Assembly (NCBI GenBank): GCA_032718475.1
Contig: JAUCBJ010001352.1
Span: forward strand, 1-64,000
Reading direction: 5' to 3'
DNA length: 64,000 nt
DNA from: Nemertoderma westbladi
Taxonomy: Eukaryota; Xenacoelomorpha; Nemertodermatida; Nemertodermatidae
Shown: positions 25,278-37,279 of the stretch, piece after piece
Numbering within the stretch: the stretch's first letter is position 1
Layout: every line of letters starts with the position of its first letter
Program-made: the position numbers and the translations under genes
The notes under the pieces: generated by a model
The model's database searches: none
Seen by the model: only the letters and a program-made list of their open reading frames with translations
What the model was told of the DNA's origin: nothing

Positions 25278-26544
25278 TCCACGAAGCTAAGGAAAATCAA
25301 CTACTTTCGCTAAGAAAGATTTTCCTTAGCTGAGATGGTCTATTCATAGTGGGCTATTTTACTTGTATGGGGCAGATTTGGGGTTTTTTGGTCGGGGAAA
25401 AAACTAGCCTTTAAAAGTACCCTGAAATTTTGCATGTATATACTACTCGTCGAGGCGCATCGTGTGGGATGGGTCTCATATCCAGGAAAAATCTGGTTTC
25501 CATGGCAACGGACTTAGAAAAAAGTCTATGTATTTCAAGTCAATATTTGTAACTCTATTTGTAGGAAAACTATAATACATATAAACTTGGGGTTTCTCAA
25601 CACAACTATAAGGTCCATAGCAGAGCCGATTGAGGTTAAATAGAAAATCCAGTTACCTTGGCAACCGGGCTAAACAGATGTTAAAATTTTTAAAATGTTA
25701 ATTTGAAGCCTAAGGTTAAGGTGTGATGACTTGGGACCAATCCCTACCCCCACTATATAACTTATTCTGCGTCCGAATTTGATTGTTCTATTTTGCAGTT
25801 ACCTTGACAACCGCTGAAAACAGATGTTTTTATACGAAAATTATTCATTTGTACATAGACTTCACGATAAAATTTTACGAAACTAGGTATGTGTTATCTG
25901 GACCAGTAGTTGGAACTTTTAGTGAAACTCAAAACATTCCAGAAATATCTAGTTACCATGGTAACTGTAGTTTTTTTAAAGTTATATATCATTCAAGTCT
26001 ATAATCATAACTCTATTTGGAGAAAAACTGTAATATATATAAACTTGGGGTTTTGCAACTCATCTATAAGGTCCATATACAAGCCGTTCGAAGTTATTTA
26101 GAAAATCCATTTACCATAGCAACAAGAGTAAACAGATGTTAAAATTAATAAAATGATAATTTGAAGCACAATTTAATAGTATTATGACTTGGGACCAACA
26201 CCTACCCCCACTATATGACTTATTCTGCATCCGAATTACATTGTTCTATTTTTCAGTTTCCATGACAACCACTGCAAACAGATGCATTTTGATAGAAAAT
26301 CTGTAATTTGGACATAAACTACAATATTTTCTGAAACTCGATGTGTTATCTGAAAAACAATCTGGACTGAATCTTTTTTCAAAGGTAAAACCAACAGTTC
26401 CAGAGAACTCTAGTTTCCATGGGAATAGAAGTTATTTATTGGCAAATGCTACTAAACTAGGCTAAGCAACGAACCAAATTGTGGCCGTTTGTTTAATTTT
26501 CCTTAGCTTCGTGGTTGCATTTCCTTTAGGAAATGCCTTTCTCG
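25278..26544 (+). mobile_element. Helentron-like element, copy D
   Basis: Full-length copy of 1267 bp with TC start, inverted 3' end finishing at 26514, hairpin and CTTTCTCG end before a T. The open frames inside it are short and not conserved between copies in a way that suggests a protein. Confidence 0.72.
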
Positions 26545-27087
26545 TAATATTACATAATAATGTAGTATTTAAATAATGTCACAATAATAATAATAAACCA
26601 TGTTTCGGTTCTAAAGCGCTGTTAAATTCCCAAGATTGTGTCCGAACGTTTAGTTTAGATTTAGTAAAGCCCTATTAAAGAGTTCGGTTTTTAGAAGGCT
26701 GCGGAAAGTTGTCAGATTAGTGGCGGTTCGAGTTTGAAAATGGAGACTGTTGGAACGGCGGCGTCGGGCGCCGAATGTTTTAAGTTTGAAATTTGGTACT
26801 TTTAGAGTCCAAAGGAGTTCCGTTGGTGTAAGTAGATCTAGGATGAACAGGGTGATCCAACTCCTTTAGTAGTACTTTAAATTCTAATAACTCCGTCTCA
26901 ATTTAATAAAAATATATCATTTTGGCATCACTTAAAATATGTATATTGTGTAGTGTGGTAGTCATAGTAAGTTTTGTTTTGTTCAGTTTTCAAGTAACAT
27001 TTTGAATAAACCATCCATAGGTGCACCGCAGATTCGTCAATAAGTGATCCGGAGATATAACCGATGCAGTTTACCAAAGTTACAACT

Positions 27088-27734
27088 GGTGTACGGAAAA
27101 TTCCGACCCGGAAAATTCCGACCCATTCAGATATTGAATGAAATTTTCATGAGTCGGAATTGTCCGGATCCAGCATAGGACAATTCCGACCCAAATAATT
27201 TAAAAATAATAATAAATAATAATTTTATTTAACATTACATTATTTTATTATTCAACATAAGATTTCTGTGTCCATGGATATTCGTCGTTCTTGACATGTT
27301 TGCTACGTAATTTTATAGTTGCATAGAACTTTTAGAATTTGAATGTATTCGGTACTAGTGTGTTGTGTACTAGTAGCAAAAACTAGCTAGTATTAAAAAT
27401 TTGGTGGGGGGGGGGGGGCAATTTTTAATATTAGCTACTTTTTGCTACATTTGTTGAAAACGTTCTAAAACATATTTAGCTATTAATTAAGAAAAATATT
27501 AGTGTTCTAGAAAACAGATGTTTGTTATTGATTATCGGTAATTTCTATGAATTATTTGTATTTATTTGGATCCGGACAATTCCGACCCCTGAAAATTTCA
27601 TTCGATCTCCGAGTGGGTCGGAATTATCCCGGTCGGAATTGTCCGGGTCGCAATTGTCCGGGTCGGAATTGTCCGGGTCGCCGGGTCGCAATTGTCCGGG
27701 ACGCAATTGTCCGGGTCGCAATTGTCCTAGCTTC
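27088..27734. mobile_element. MITE with iterated inverted ends, 9-bp flanking duplication
   Basis: GTTACAACT occurs at 27079-27087 and again at 27735-27743, fitting a 9-bp target duplication. Inside it, an arm of about 65 bp (27109-27173, ending TTGTCCGGATCC) is inverted at 27569-27632. Both ends carry repeats of a 15-16-bp word related to GGACAATTCCGACCC: about two copies at the left and about six at the right. A 9-bp duplication with long inverted ends fits MULE-type elements. There is no transposase. A poly-G run lies inside at about 27405-27418. Confidence 0.7.
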
Positions 27735-27782
27735 GTTACAACTATAGTTCCGAAATTATACAGTTGTTAGCTATGTTTACCG

Positions 27783-29490
27783 CAGAACATAAAGCGTAAA
27801 TAGTTGGATGTCACTTTAAGTCGTACATAGTTGAATGTTTCTTTAAGTCGTACATAATGGAATGTCACTTTACGTCGTACATAGTTGAATGTTTCTTTAA
27901 GTCGTACATAGTTGAATGTTTCTTTAAGTCGTACATATTTGAATGTTTCTTTAAGTCGTACATAGTTGAATGTTTCTTTAAGTCGTACATAGTTGAATGT
28001 TTCTTTAAGTCGTACATAGTTGAATGTTTCTTTAAGTCGTACATAGTTGAATGTTTCTTTAAGTCGTACATAGTTGAATGTTTCTTTAAGTCGTACATAG
28101 TTGAATGTTACTTTAAGTCGTACATAGTTGAATGTTACTTTAAGTCGTACATAATGGAATGTTTCTTTACGTCGTACATAGTTGAATGTTTCTTTAAGTC
28201 GTACATAACTGAATGTCACTTTACGTCGTACATAGTTGAATGTTTCTTTAAGTCGTACATAGTTGAATGTTTCTTTAAGTCGTACATAGTTGAATGTTTC
28301 TTTAAGTCGTTCATAATGGAATGTCACTTTACGTCGTACATAGTTGAATGTTTCTTTAAGTCGTACATAGTTGAATGTTTCTTTAAGTCGTACATAGTTG
28401 AATATTTCTTTAAGTCGTACATAGTTGAATGTTTCTTTAAGTCGTACATAGTTGAATGTTTCTTTAAGTCGTACATAGTTGAATATTTCTTTAAGTCGTA
28501 CATAGTTGAATGTTTCTTTAAGTCGTACATAGTTGAATGTTTCTTTAAGTCGTACATAGTTGAATGTTTCTTTAAGTCGTACATAATGGAATGTCACTTT
28601 ACGTCGTACATAGTTTAATGTTTCTTTAAGTCGTACATAGTTGAATGTTTCTTTAAGTCGTACATAGTTGAATGTTTCTTTAAGTCGTACATAGTTGAAT
28701 GTTTCTTTAAGTCGTACATAGTTGAATGTTTCTTTAAGTCGTACATAATGGAATGTCACTTTACGTCGTACATAGTTGAATGTTTCTTTAAGTCGTACAT
28801 AGTTGAATGTTTCTTTAAGTCGTACATAGTTGAATGTTTCTTTAAGTCGTACATAGTTGAATGTTTCTTTAAGTCGTACATAGTTGAATGTTTCTTTAAG
28901 TCGTACATAATGGAATGTCACTTTACGTCGTACATAGTTGAATGTTTCTTTAAGTCGTACATAATTGAATGTCACTTTACGTCGTACATAGTTGAATGTT
29001 TCTTTAAGTCGTACATAGTTGAATGTTTCTTTAAGTCGTACATAGTTGAATGTTTCTTTAAGTCGTACATAATGGAATGTCACTTTACGTCGTACATAGT
29101 TGAATGTTTCTTTAAGTCGTACATAGTTGAATGTTTCTTTAAGTCGTACATAATGGAATGTCACTTTACGTCGTACATAGTTGAATGTTTCTTTAAGTCG
29201 TACATAGTTGAATGTTTCTTTAAGTCGTACATAGTTGAATGTTTCTTTAAGTCGTACATAGTTGAATGTTTCTTTAAGTCGTACATAGTTGAATGTTTCT
29301 TTAAGTCGTACATAGTTGAATGTTTCTTTAAGTCGTACATAGTTGAATGTTTCTTTAAGTCGTACATAGTTGAATGTTTCTTTAAGTCGTACATAGTTGA
29401 ATGTTTCTTTAAGTCGTACATAGTTGAATGTTTCTTTAAGTCGTACATAGTTGAATATTTCTTTAAGTCGTACATAGTTGAATATTTCTT
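27783..29490. repeat. 27-bp minisatellite, 1.7 kb
   Basis: About 63 units of 27 bp containing TTTCTTTAAGTCGTACATAG. Variants fall into a main class (ATAGTTGAATGTTTC) and a recurring class (ATAATGGAATGTCAC with TTTACGTCG), so pairs of unit types recur through the array. Long open frames on both strands reflect the period of nine codons and are not called genes. Confidence 0.97.
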
Positions 29491-29989
29491 TAAGTACGTC
29501 ACTTCAGTCTGGTGACTCGCGTAGAATAAACGGAGAGAGTGCTGTGACAGAATTGATAATTGAGAGACCATTATCGGGAGACCTTTTCAGTGATGAGGCA
29601 ACTTTTTCACTTAAACGGACAGGTTAATAGGTGGAACTCTAGAATTTGGGGGCGTGAAAATCCGCATTGTGTGTCTCAGAAGGTTCTGGATTCACCATAA
29701 ATTGTAACTGTCTGGGCTGCGATATCTAACAATCGGCACTTTGGACCAAACCTTTTTGTAGATGCATCTGTCACCGGTAATGCGGTAGTACTTGTACCGG
29801 TAGTACAATAATACTTGGAATATAAAGTTGTATTCCTACGTTACTATGACTACCACACTACACAAAATACATATCGTACTCTAAGTTAGGATGTCAGATT
29901 TCAAATGATACCAAAATGATTTATTTTTATTAAATTGTCACGGAGTTATTATAATTCAAAGTACTACTAAAGGAGTTGGATCACCCTGT

Positions 29990-30635
29990 ATTTTGGGGCT
30001 AGGCCATAAATGGTCTAGCCCTAAAATATGTTATAAAAATATATATAGCAGTTATTGTTTTTAAGGGTCTAGTTCCTTTATTATATGTATTTATATATAT
30101 TTTATTATAGAGAATAATGGGTAAAGTTTTATTAAACATTATTATATTGGTGATCAAGTAATGACTAGGTAAACCGCAGTGGAGAGCCAATAGTATGATA
30201 TAATTACAAATTTACCAGAATTGACATTCAATTTCTCTTAAATACTACGAAGAAAGTTATTGAAATAAATATGTTAATTAAAGAATAAACGCTCCATAGA
30301 CTGACGCATATATGGTAGGCCTACTGCTAGCGCACATACTGACTGCTGAAGTTCGCTTCCCAACGGATAACAGGTGGCCTCTGGTACGTTAGGGGGAACT
30401 TGGGATGAGTAATATGGCAACCGGCATGCATTGATAAAATACAGAAAAAGGGTGGGATGGGTAGCTATCTGTGGCTTATAGGTCAGGGGTTAAGACCTAA
30501 AATGTTCTGCATAAAAGTACAAGAAGCGGGCTTCGCTACCATTTTATCGTAGCGAGTGCGAATAAGTCGGTGAAACATGAGGACCTTTATTGCGGACATA
30601 CACGATATCGGTCTATCTTTATCTGAGTTGCTATA
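29990..30635. other. Non-coding
   Basis: No coding or repeat structure recognised apart from AT-rich sequence. Confidence 0.35.
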
Positions 30636-30790
30636 GGAATGGTTAGAACAGCAGACTTTCAACCTGGAGGTCACGAGTTCGATCCCACCTGGACGTCACT
30701 GCCGAATTTGCTAAGCTATGCCCAACGAAAATTGAAAGCATAATCTTGTTGTCATGATGCCGGCTGGTGGTTCACGGTAATGACAATACA
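30636..30790 (+). mobile_element. tRNA-derived SINE, copy 3
   Basis: ATGGTTAGAACAGCAGACTT (A-box region), then AACCTGGAGGTC, then the B box GAGTTCGATCCC, then CACCTGGACGTCACTGCCGA and GCCCAACGAAAA. Plus orientation. Confidence 0.8.
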
Positions 30791-30824
30791 TATTATGGTC
30801 GACATACAACATAGTCATGTACTA

Positions 30825-31095
30825 ATGTTGTAGTGCAGTACTGTTACTGTTGTTGTGTAATGTTGTTATGTACTAATGTTGTAGTGCAGTACTGTTACTG
30901 TTGTTGTGTAATGTTGTTATGTACTAATGTTGTAGTGCAGTACTGTTACTGTTGTTGTGTAATGTTGTTATGTACTAAAGTTGTAGTGCAGTACTGTTAC
31001 TGTTGTTGTGTAATGTTGTTATGTACTAATGTTGTAGTGCAGTACTGTTACTGTTGTTGTGTAATGTTGTTATGTACTAAAATGTTGTAGTGAGT
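30825..31095. repeat. 51-bp tandem repeat
   Basis: Five units of about 51 bp containing GTTGTAGTGCAGTACTGTTA and TAATGTTGTTATGTACTA. Degenerate single copies continue to about 31190. The open frame across it is periodic and not a gene. Confidence 0.92.
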
Positions 31096-31626
31096 GTAAT
31101 GTTGTCGTGTACTATTGTTGTAGTGTACAAATGTCGCACAGTAGTGTATATTGTGTAGTTAATTGTGTAGTGTACCACTATTATAGTGCAGTATAGTGTT
31201 GCAACGGGATATAATTATCGGGATCGGGATTATAATTTTTATTACGACCATTAACTCATCCAAAACTTACATTTTTTAATGAATGAAATTCAGATATAAA
31301 TCCAGTTCAGATACAGATATCAGTTATAAATCATGTACGATGCTGTAGGACTGCAGGTATAGTTGTAAAAGCAATACTATTATTTTACTTTATATTTTTT
31401 GTTTTTTTTATCTGGTTATTGGCAAAAATTTTACTTTTTTATACAAAGTTACAAATTTAAGCTGCAGGGCATATAACTTCAGATCAGATCTATCAAATCC
31501 TGAAAAATCCCGATATTTTGCCATCGGGATCTGGATTTTAAATAAAATTCTGAATGCCACTAATGACGATATATTAAATATAAATCATTGTCTAACTCAA
31601 CCTAAACAATGGGGTGATTCAGTTAC

Positions 31627-31671
31627 CAACCTGATCTTGAAGAGGAGTGCACGGGTTCTCATCCTCGGGAT
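31627..31671 (-). CDS. Candidate 45-nt internal exon
   Basis: The minus strand shows a good acceptor (TTATTTTCCAG|AT) and a donor (TTG|GTAACT). Read in phase 1 it gives D-PEDENPCTPLQDQ-V, an acidic, non-repetitive peptide, and exits in phase 1. That fits the exit phase of the exon at 37130-37279 and the entry phase of the exon at 20896-21737. An alternative donor (CAG|GTTGGT) would leave phase 0 and not fit. The exon is very short, so the evidence is the phase agreement and the quality of the acceptor. Family not recognised. Confidence 0.45.
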
Positions 31672-31699
31672 CTGGAAAATAAGCAAAGAAATAAGAATA

Positions 31700-33125
31700 T
31701 TAATAAAGACTTTTTTCTCTAAGCTGTCCCTAATTATCATAGGTAAACAAAACTTCCAATATTCTGGTGACTGTTGATAGAGACATCAATTATGTATAAG
31801 GGGTTAAATGTTCATGGCAATTGGATTTATAGACGAATCGCGATATCTCGAACGGTGTTTGGAAGGGAATGGATTGACATAAAATTATACTCGAGATGGG
31901 TAAATATTAAAAACAAATTAAGGAAGAAAAATATTTCTAATTTGAAAAATTTTGGAATGAAAAATTATATCGAAAAATTGACATAACATTTGATTGCATG
32001 TGATTCAGGACTTGGGACCTTGATTTTGAAATCTACGTGAAATTTTGCATTAGTTTGGATGTTTTTTAAAAGTTAATATTTTCATTTTTAATAATTTTAA
32101 TATCTGTAAAATTGTCATACTATTTAATTGCTCGCTAAATTAATGTATTAACTTTACGCAGTTCAACAGTCGGGAAGGATTATTATGATTATTAGTAAAT
32201 TACTAAACAATTAATTGCAAAACATATTTACGTAGAAAATTTCGCCATCCGAAAGTTAAGTTTATTTACATATAAATGTTAACATAAAATGTACTGTTAT
32301 GTATTAATTGTAAGGGTTTGTTTGTTAGTTGTTAGTTATTCGTTGTAGTCATTGTGGGGCGAGCCACGTCTGTCTGTGGAAAAGTTTGAACGCTAATAAG
32401 TCGGTTAATCTTTGATGAAATTGAACAAAATTTGGTAGACATGTAGTCTATCAAAAGTTTAGGAATCTACACACAGACAGACTTCTATAGTTCCTCTGTC
32501 GGCCGCAAGTTGACGAATTGTAAGTAACCTAGAAGTAGCTATAATTATAGAACCAACCATCAGATTCATTTGTAATAGGAGTGACCAGGTCCAGTTATTG
32601 TACCGGTACTGCTACGCAGAGTCTATAGATTCAGTGCTGCACTAGCCGTGTTGCCCAGCGAACGTAAAACTTTCCACATTATTTCCCGCGGCTCATTTCT
32701 AACTATTCGAAAACGCTCCGGAATTTCGTGTTTTCGTGTTTGAGGGACAGGTTCGTTTACAGCCAGCTTGGCTGCCTTTCTAGTCGTGTGTAGCAAAAGC
32801 AACTAACTGTATATCTCTACCATACAATAAGTATACGTCATTGTAGCTTTCCGGTTAATCTTGTTGTCCGTCCATGAAAAATAATAAATAAATTTTGCTT
32901 AGAAAACCTAACTAATTTTACCATAGAAAATATTGGTTTTCAACTAACTACAAAACTCATTTGAGAATTATAAAACATATAAATGTTATAAAAAATATAA
33001 ATGTTATAAAATATAATGAAATTAAACAGAATATCTTACGTATTAATTGGATTTCAATCTCCTCTGCATTGACGCCTTTAATATGATACCCTGGACCTGA
33101 AATAAGATACCATCTCTAACACAAA
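31700..33125. other. AT-rich, non-coding, with an inverted old repeat
   Basis: The stretch at 32345-32570 matches 11880-12135 in reverse orientation (GGGGCGAGCCACG, ACGCTAATAAGTCGGTTAAT, AGAACCAACCATCAGATT). Elsewhere I see no gene. Confidence 0.45.
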
Positions 33126-33130
33126 GTCAC

Positions 33131-33400
33131 ATAAACCATCTCCCAGAATATACAATAACTTCATAGACTATAAATATACCAAGTCCCAGAATATAATTAT
33201 ACACAATGGCGCAATATAAACCATCTCCCAGAATATACAATAACTTCATAGACTATAAATATACCAAGTCCCAGAATATAATTATACACAATGGCGCAAT
33301 ATAAACCATCTCCCAGAATATACAATAACTTCATATCATAGACTATAAATATATATACATATATATACATAAGTCCCAGAATATATACACAATGGCACAA
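33131..33400. repeat. 84-86-bp tandem repeat, three copies
   Basis: ATAAACCATCTCCCAGAATA starts at 33131, 33215 and 33301. Each copy also holds a second CCCAGAATATA word, so the unit is itself partly duplicated. It is open on the minus strand but has no recognisable product. Confidence 0.9.
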
Positions 33401-33664
33401 CATAAACAATCCCCCATCATGCACCATAGAATACAACACCATGCTCGAACTCAGGAAAAGGATGCGATTTGATAAAACATCAAATTTTAGAATTTCCCAT
33501 TTAGAATTTCCCATTAAAGTAATTTTTCATGTAATATAGTTCGTTTTGTATCACAGAAATTATCTTTCGTATCGCAAAATACGAATAATTAATTTTCTAT
33601 TTTCCTACTTTTAAAGACAACTTTTTTTCAATACAAATGTAATACGATAAATACGCCCATGTGA

Positions 33665-34065
33665 AGAATACCAGATGTTCACTTTTCGTCCGCAAATTTC
33701 GATTAAGTGGGCACTGCTGGAGAAGTAAAGACGAGTTCTTACCAGATCTACTTCTCTGGCAACCAACTCATGGAAAGCGTAGTCGTGGACGACCTGCCAT
33801 AACATATATAGATCAACTTGAAAGGGATACTGAACTTAGGAGAAACGAAATTGCGACAACTATGGAGAATCGGGAAGCCTGGAAGGATCTCATTTCCACT
33901 GTCCGAGTTCGCTCGACCTAGTAGTAGTAGTAGAATCGGGAAGCCTGGAAGGATCTCATTTCCATTGTCCGAGTTCGCTCGACCTAGTAGTAGTAGTAGA
34001 ATCGGGAAGCCTGGAAGGATCTCATTTCCACTGTCCGAGTTCGCTCGACCTAGTACTAGTAGTAT
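33665..34065 (+). mobile_element. LINE ORF2 C-terminal tail with triplicated 3' end
   Basis: The plus strand encodes FRLSGHCWRSKDEFLPDLLL, then HGKRSRGRPAITYIDQL and NREAWKDLIS, the typical C-terminal tail of RTE/CR1-like ORF2. The last roughly 66 bp, from GAATCGGGAAGCC to the (TAG)n tail, is repeated three times. An inverted copy of the same tail lies at 40.1-40.35 kb. Inactive. Confidence 0.85.
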
Positions 34066-34591
34066 TTCTATCCTAAAACCAATACATACACAAATTCGTT
34101 TATTGTTTTGGTTAGATTCAGCTATTCTGTAACCTGGGATTTTAGTGAAAACGTGCTGACATTCATGTTCTAGTATTCTACAAGAGGGGGATAACTGCCA
34201 AGTGATGATAACAAAATATATAAGATTTTTATCGCATATTTCGAAATTATCTTAGATTATTCGTTTTGATCGAACTTAGTATTTTGCTTAAAATCACATG
34301 TATTCTATTGTTTGTATCCCATCCTATCCTTCTCGAATATATACCGTACTATTATTTCTAACTACAGCTGTACCAGAAACTACAGCACATCTGATAAAAC
34401 ATCCTATAAAGTAATCTACAAATCTAATGATAAGGCTATTTACAAAAATAAAATATATTTTCACATTTAAATCGGTTTAACCACACAATCGGTTTAACCA
34501 CACAATCGGTTTAACCACACAATCGATGAGTTTAAAATAAGATAAGCAAAGAACTGATTGTTATATATAGCTCCTTCACCGATAGGGATAG

Positions 34592-34850
34592 GAGGGGGGG
34601 GGGGGGGGGGGGGGGGGGAGGTGATCTCTTGACGCAAACAATATAATAATAATATCCCTCTCAAGAGGAAAATCAGCACGAAATAAAACTGTAACCTATT
34701 TTATTCACTTTAGTTTATTGTTTTGGCTAGAATGACATGCCTCTGTAACCACCTGTTCATTTGACCATACCCCCCCCCCCCCGTGTGACTACACCCCCCT
34801 CCCCCCCATGTGACCACACACCCCCCCCCCCCTCCCCCCATGTCCCCCTT
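34592..34850 (+). repeat. Interspersed repeat X with poly-G and poly-C ends
   Basis: A run of about 26 G (34592-34618) is followed by repeat X words (TATCCCTCTCAAGAGGAAAA, TAAAACTGTAACCTATT, TTTATTGTTTTGGCTAGAAT). C-runs then begin at about 34770 with GTGTGACTACAC interruptions. A 17-bp triplet (AATCGGTTTAACCACAC) precedes it at 34470-34520. Confidence 0.75.
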
Positions 34851-34925
34851 AATACTAATTAAAATTAATTGTCGAAAAAGTAGAACCAACTAACTATATT
34901 TTGATTGGGTAAACATTAAAACACA

Positions 34926-35012
34926 GTGGTGCTATTAATTGGGGTAGATTATAGTGCCAACTCCACCATGGTGCTATTAATTGGGGTAGATTATAGTGCC
35001 AACTCCACCAAT
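34926..35012. repeat. 42-bp direct duplication
   Basis: GGTGCTATTAATTGGGGTAG occurs at 34928 and 34970 with near-identical sequence between. Too short to classify. Confidence 0.85.
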
Positions 35013-35559
35013 GACATTAACAAATATAAACATTATCGACATCATTATTTTAGGTTCATGGAAGTTTATTTAATTGGAATTTTAATTAAAACTATATTTT
35101 GCAAGTGAAAGTAGTCTGGTAGAGGTAAGATCTTGTAAGATCACAGTCATTGGTATTCTACCTTCGTTAGTTATGTTATGGTCTACTATACTGCATTCAC
35201 GGCATTTATAAGGCTTCCAGAAAGGTCATTTGTATAACATTGCAAAGGTACAGTTTCATAAAGTTCTAGAAATTTACATTTAATGAAATATTGTCAATAG
35301 GGAAAATTCTATCATTTCGATAAATTAATTTAATTATGTCAATCCGACATAAGGCAACTGAGGCTTTATCAGATAAAATGGTAGGATAAGATTGTAGCAA
35401 CTGCGCAGAATTAAAATAGAGATAATATAAAAAAATCTGCCGTTTTGTTCGTTTATATTTATATTTACATATGGCCTATTTTTGATGAAAGCCTCCAAAA
35501 TACATCGCATTGAAATATTATTGGTTGGGCACGGCACAGCTTAGTGACGTCACGGCAGA

Positions 35560-35700
35560 GTCGTCAAAGTGGGATCTCGTACTGGTCGCTAAAAAGCGCC
35601 AGAGTTCCAACCTGGAGGTCACCGGTTCGATCCCACCTGGACGTCAGTGCTCACCTTGCAAAAGCTGCACCCAACGAAAGTTATAAATATAGAAATAGAT
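35560..35700 (+). mobile_element. tRNA-derived SINE, copy 4
   Basis: GTTCCAACCTGGAGGTCACC (anticodon-side), B box GGTTCGATCCC, then CACCTGGACGTCAGTGC and GCTGCACCCAACGAAAG. The head is degenerate. Confidence 0.8.
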
Positions 35701-37120
35701 ATTCCTCGATTGGGGTAAATTGGATATCGGTCGGGAACAGAGTCAACAAAAAGCGGCAAGCAATATAAATATATTACATCAAAGCACAATGTTGGAAGAG
35801 ACCTAATGTACTATATACCTTGAATAAACTGTAATAGGATATGGTTCTGTATTTGTTTTAGAACTGAAATTTACGATTGAGCTTCGATTGAAATTTGAGC
35901 TTAAAATTTTATTTAAGTTTTTAACAACATTTTTAAAAGGGAAATTAAATAATTTCTGACTTCTGACTGTCTGAAATTAAAAATATTGCATTTCACACAC
36001 GCTGAGACAGAATGAGGACAGAGATTCACATTTTAGACCGCATGCAATGCCAATATTGTGGTCGGTGAATTAACTAAAATAGTTTGCGGATAATACGAGG
36101 ACTATTAAACTGTTAGGAGTGAGTCCCAATGACATGCCAATAAGTATACCTGTAGATGAGTGGGGTGGCTTTATCAGGGCGTCGTGCTGGAGGCCTAAGT
36201 TTATTACACCTGGGAGAGAAAAAAATATAAATCTCTCGGGTTATTCATATTTTCAGAGCCACTTAGCCAACAATATAATTTTCAGTTTAGGTATAAAACA
36301 TGTAGGCTTACATATCTATTGCTTTATTATTTACAGCAGTCCTATGTCTATGTGGATACCAACTTACCACTGTCAGTATTCTGCTCATTCTGGCCTTGGT
36401 TGTTGTACTTTACTTCAGCTAAAAAGATGGAAATAAAAAATTATTTGAACATTTAAAAATAATATGATATTTTTAAGGGGAGATATTAGGAATCCTTAAA
36501 ATTAAAAAAAATTAAAAATAAAAATTTTAGAGAGATTTTTTAGTTTTCAGTTGATTAAGATCCAAATTTTCCGTAGGCCTATATTATAAATATTGACACT
36601 TTAAAGCCATATCATAAGTCAAACCCGCTTTAATCTCATTCTGTTTGTTTGTAAGTCTGTCTTTTGGTCTGTTTGTGGAATACAGTATAAAAATCGCACC
36701 ACATCGAATGAGTAGTTGCGGAGAAAACGGTGTATTTGTTAAAAGGGCGATCGTATGGGAAAATATAAAGGTTCCATCCCCCTTCCTTACAAACATTCGA
36801 ACCGTGGCGAGACCGAATGGAAACTCAACCAATTTAGAATATCAGATCTGATGTGGCAAGTTTGTTGAATTAAAAAAGAGCCAAATCACTGTTTCACGGC
36901 TACGTTGTGCAAAAAGTGATAGAAATAGGCCACGCGTCCATGTTGGCTCTGCACAATAGCACATAGCGCTGGTTCAACCCCGGTGACCTGCTTCCTCAAT
37001 TCTAACATAACCATATTACATTACTTTTATTAGACACGCGATAACTCATCTTTTGCCAATTTTAGTTATGGCATTTATTTTGCTTAAATAATTAATTATA
37101 ATAATAATTGCTGGAGTTCT
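35700..37120. other. Non-coding in this reading
   Basis: Several short open frames (36119-36436 plus, 36584-36832 minus) have no motif or splice context I recognise. AT-rich. Confidence 0.35.
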
Positions 37121-37129
37121 TTTACTCAC

Positions 37130-37279
37130 CGTTATCACCACCTTCACCGGTGTCGGTGGGTAGTCGAGGATACATCTCGAAGCCAACCGGAGGAAGATTC
37201 GCTACAGGTGGAGGATAAGCCGGGTCGCCGCTCGCCATGGTAACGAATTACTTTACTTTCGGTTTCACAATCGGAGATT
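37130..37279 (-). CDS. Candidate first coding exon
   Basis: The minus strand has an acceptor (TTTATTTCTAG|AA at 37280), a 41-nt untranslated stretch, and an ATG at 37238 in an excellent context (ACCATGG). It then has 36 codons plus one base to a consensus donor (AACG|GTGAGT, last base 37130). The peptide begins MASGDPAYPPPVANLPPVG and continues FEMYPRLPTDTGEGGDN: proline-rich, then acidic. The acceptor in front of the 5' UTR implies at least one upstream untranslated exon. The exit phase of 1 suits the 31.6-kb exon. Another minus-strand frame is longer but lacks these signals. Family not recognised. Confidence 0.65.

Larger units (their letters stand above)
26847..29989. mobile_element. 3.1-kb element with long terminal inverted repeats
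   Basis: ACAGGGTGATCCAACTCC at 26847 starts a left arm of about 125 bp (to about 26970). It returns inverted at about 29841-29989, ending GGATCACCCTGT. Shared inner words include GTAGTACTTTAAATTCTAAT and GTGTAGTGTGGTAGTCATAG. No transposase frame is visible. The interior is mostly a second MITE and a minisatellite. I found no clear target duplication. Confidence 0.7.

Noticed and set aside
27767-29571. Frames up to 465 codons on both strands
   Set aside because: Same artefact of a 27-bp tandem unit; open on both strands at once.
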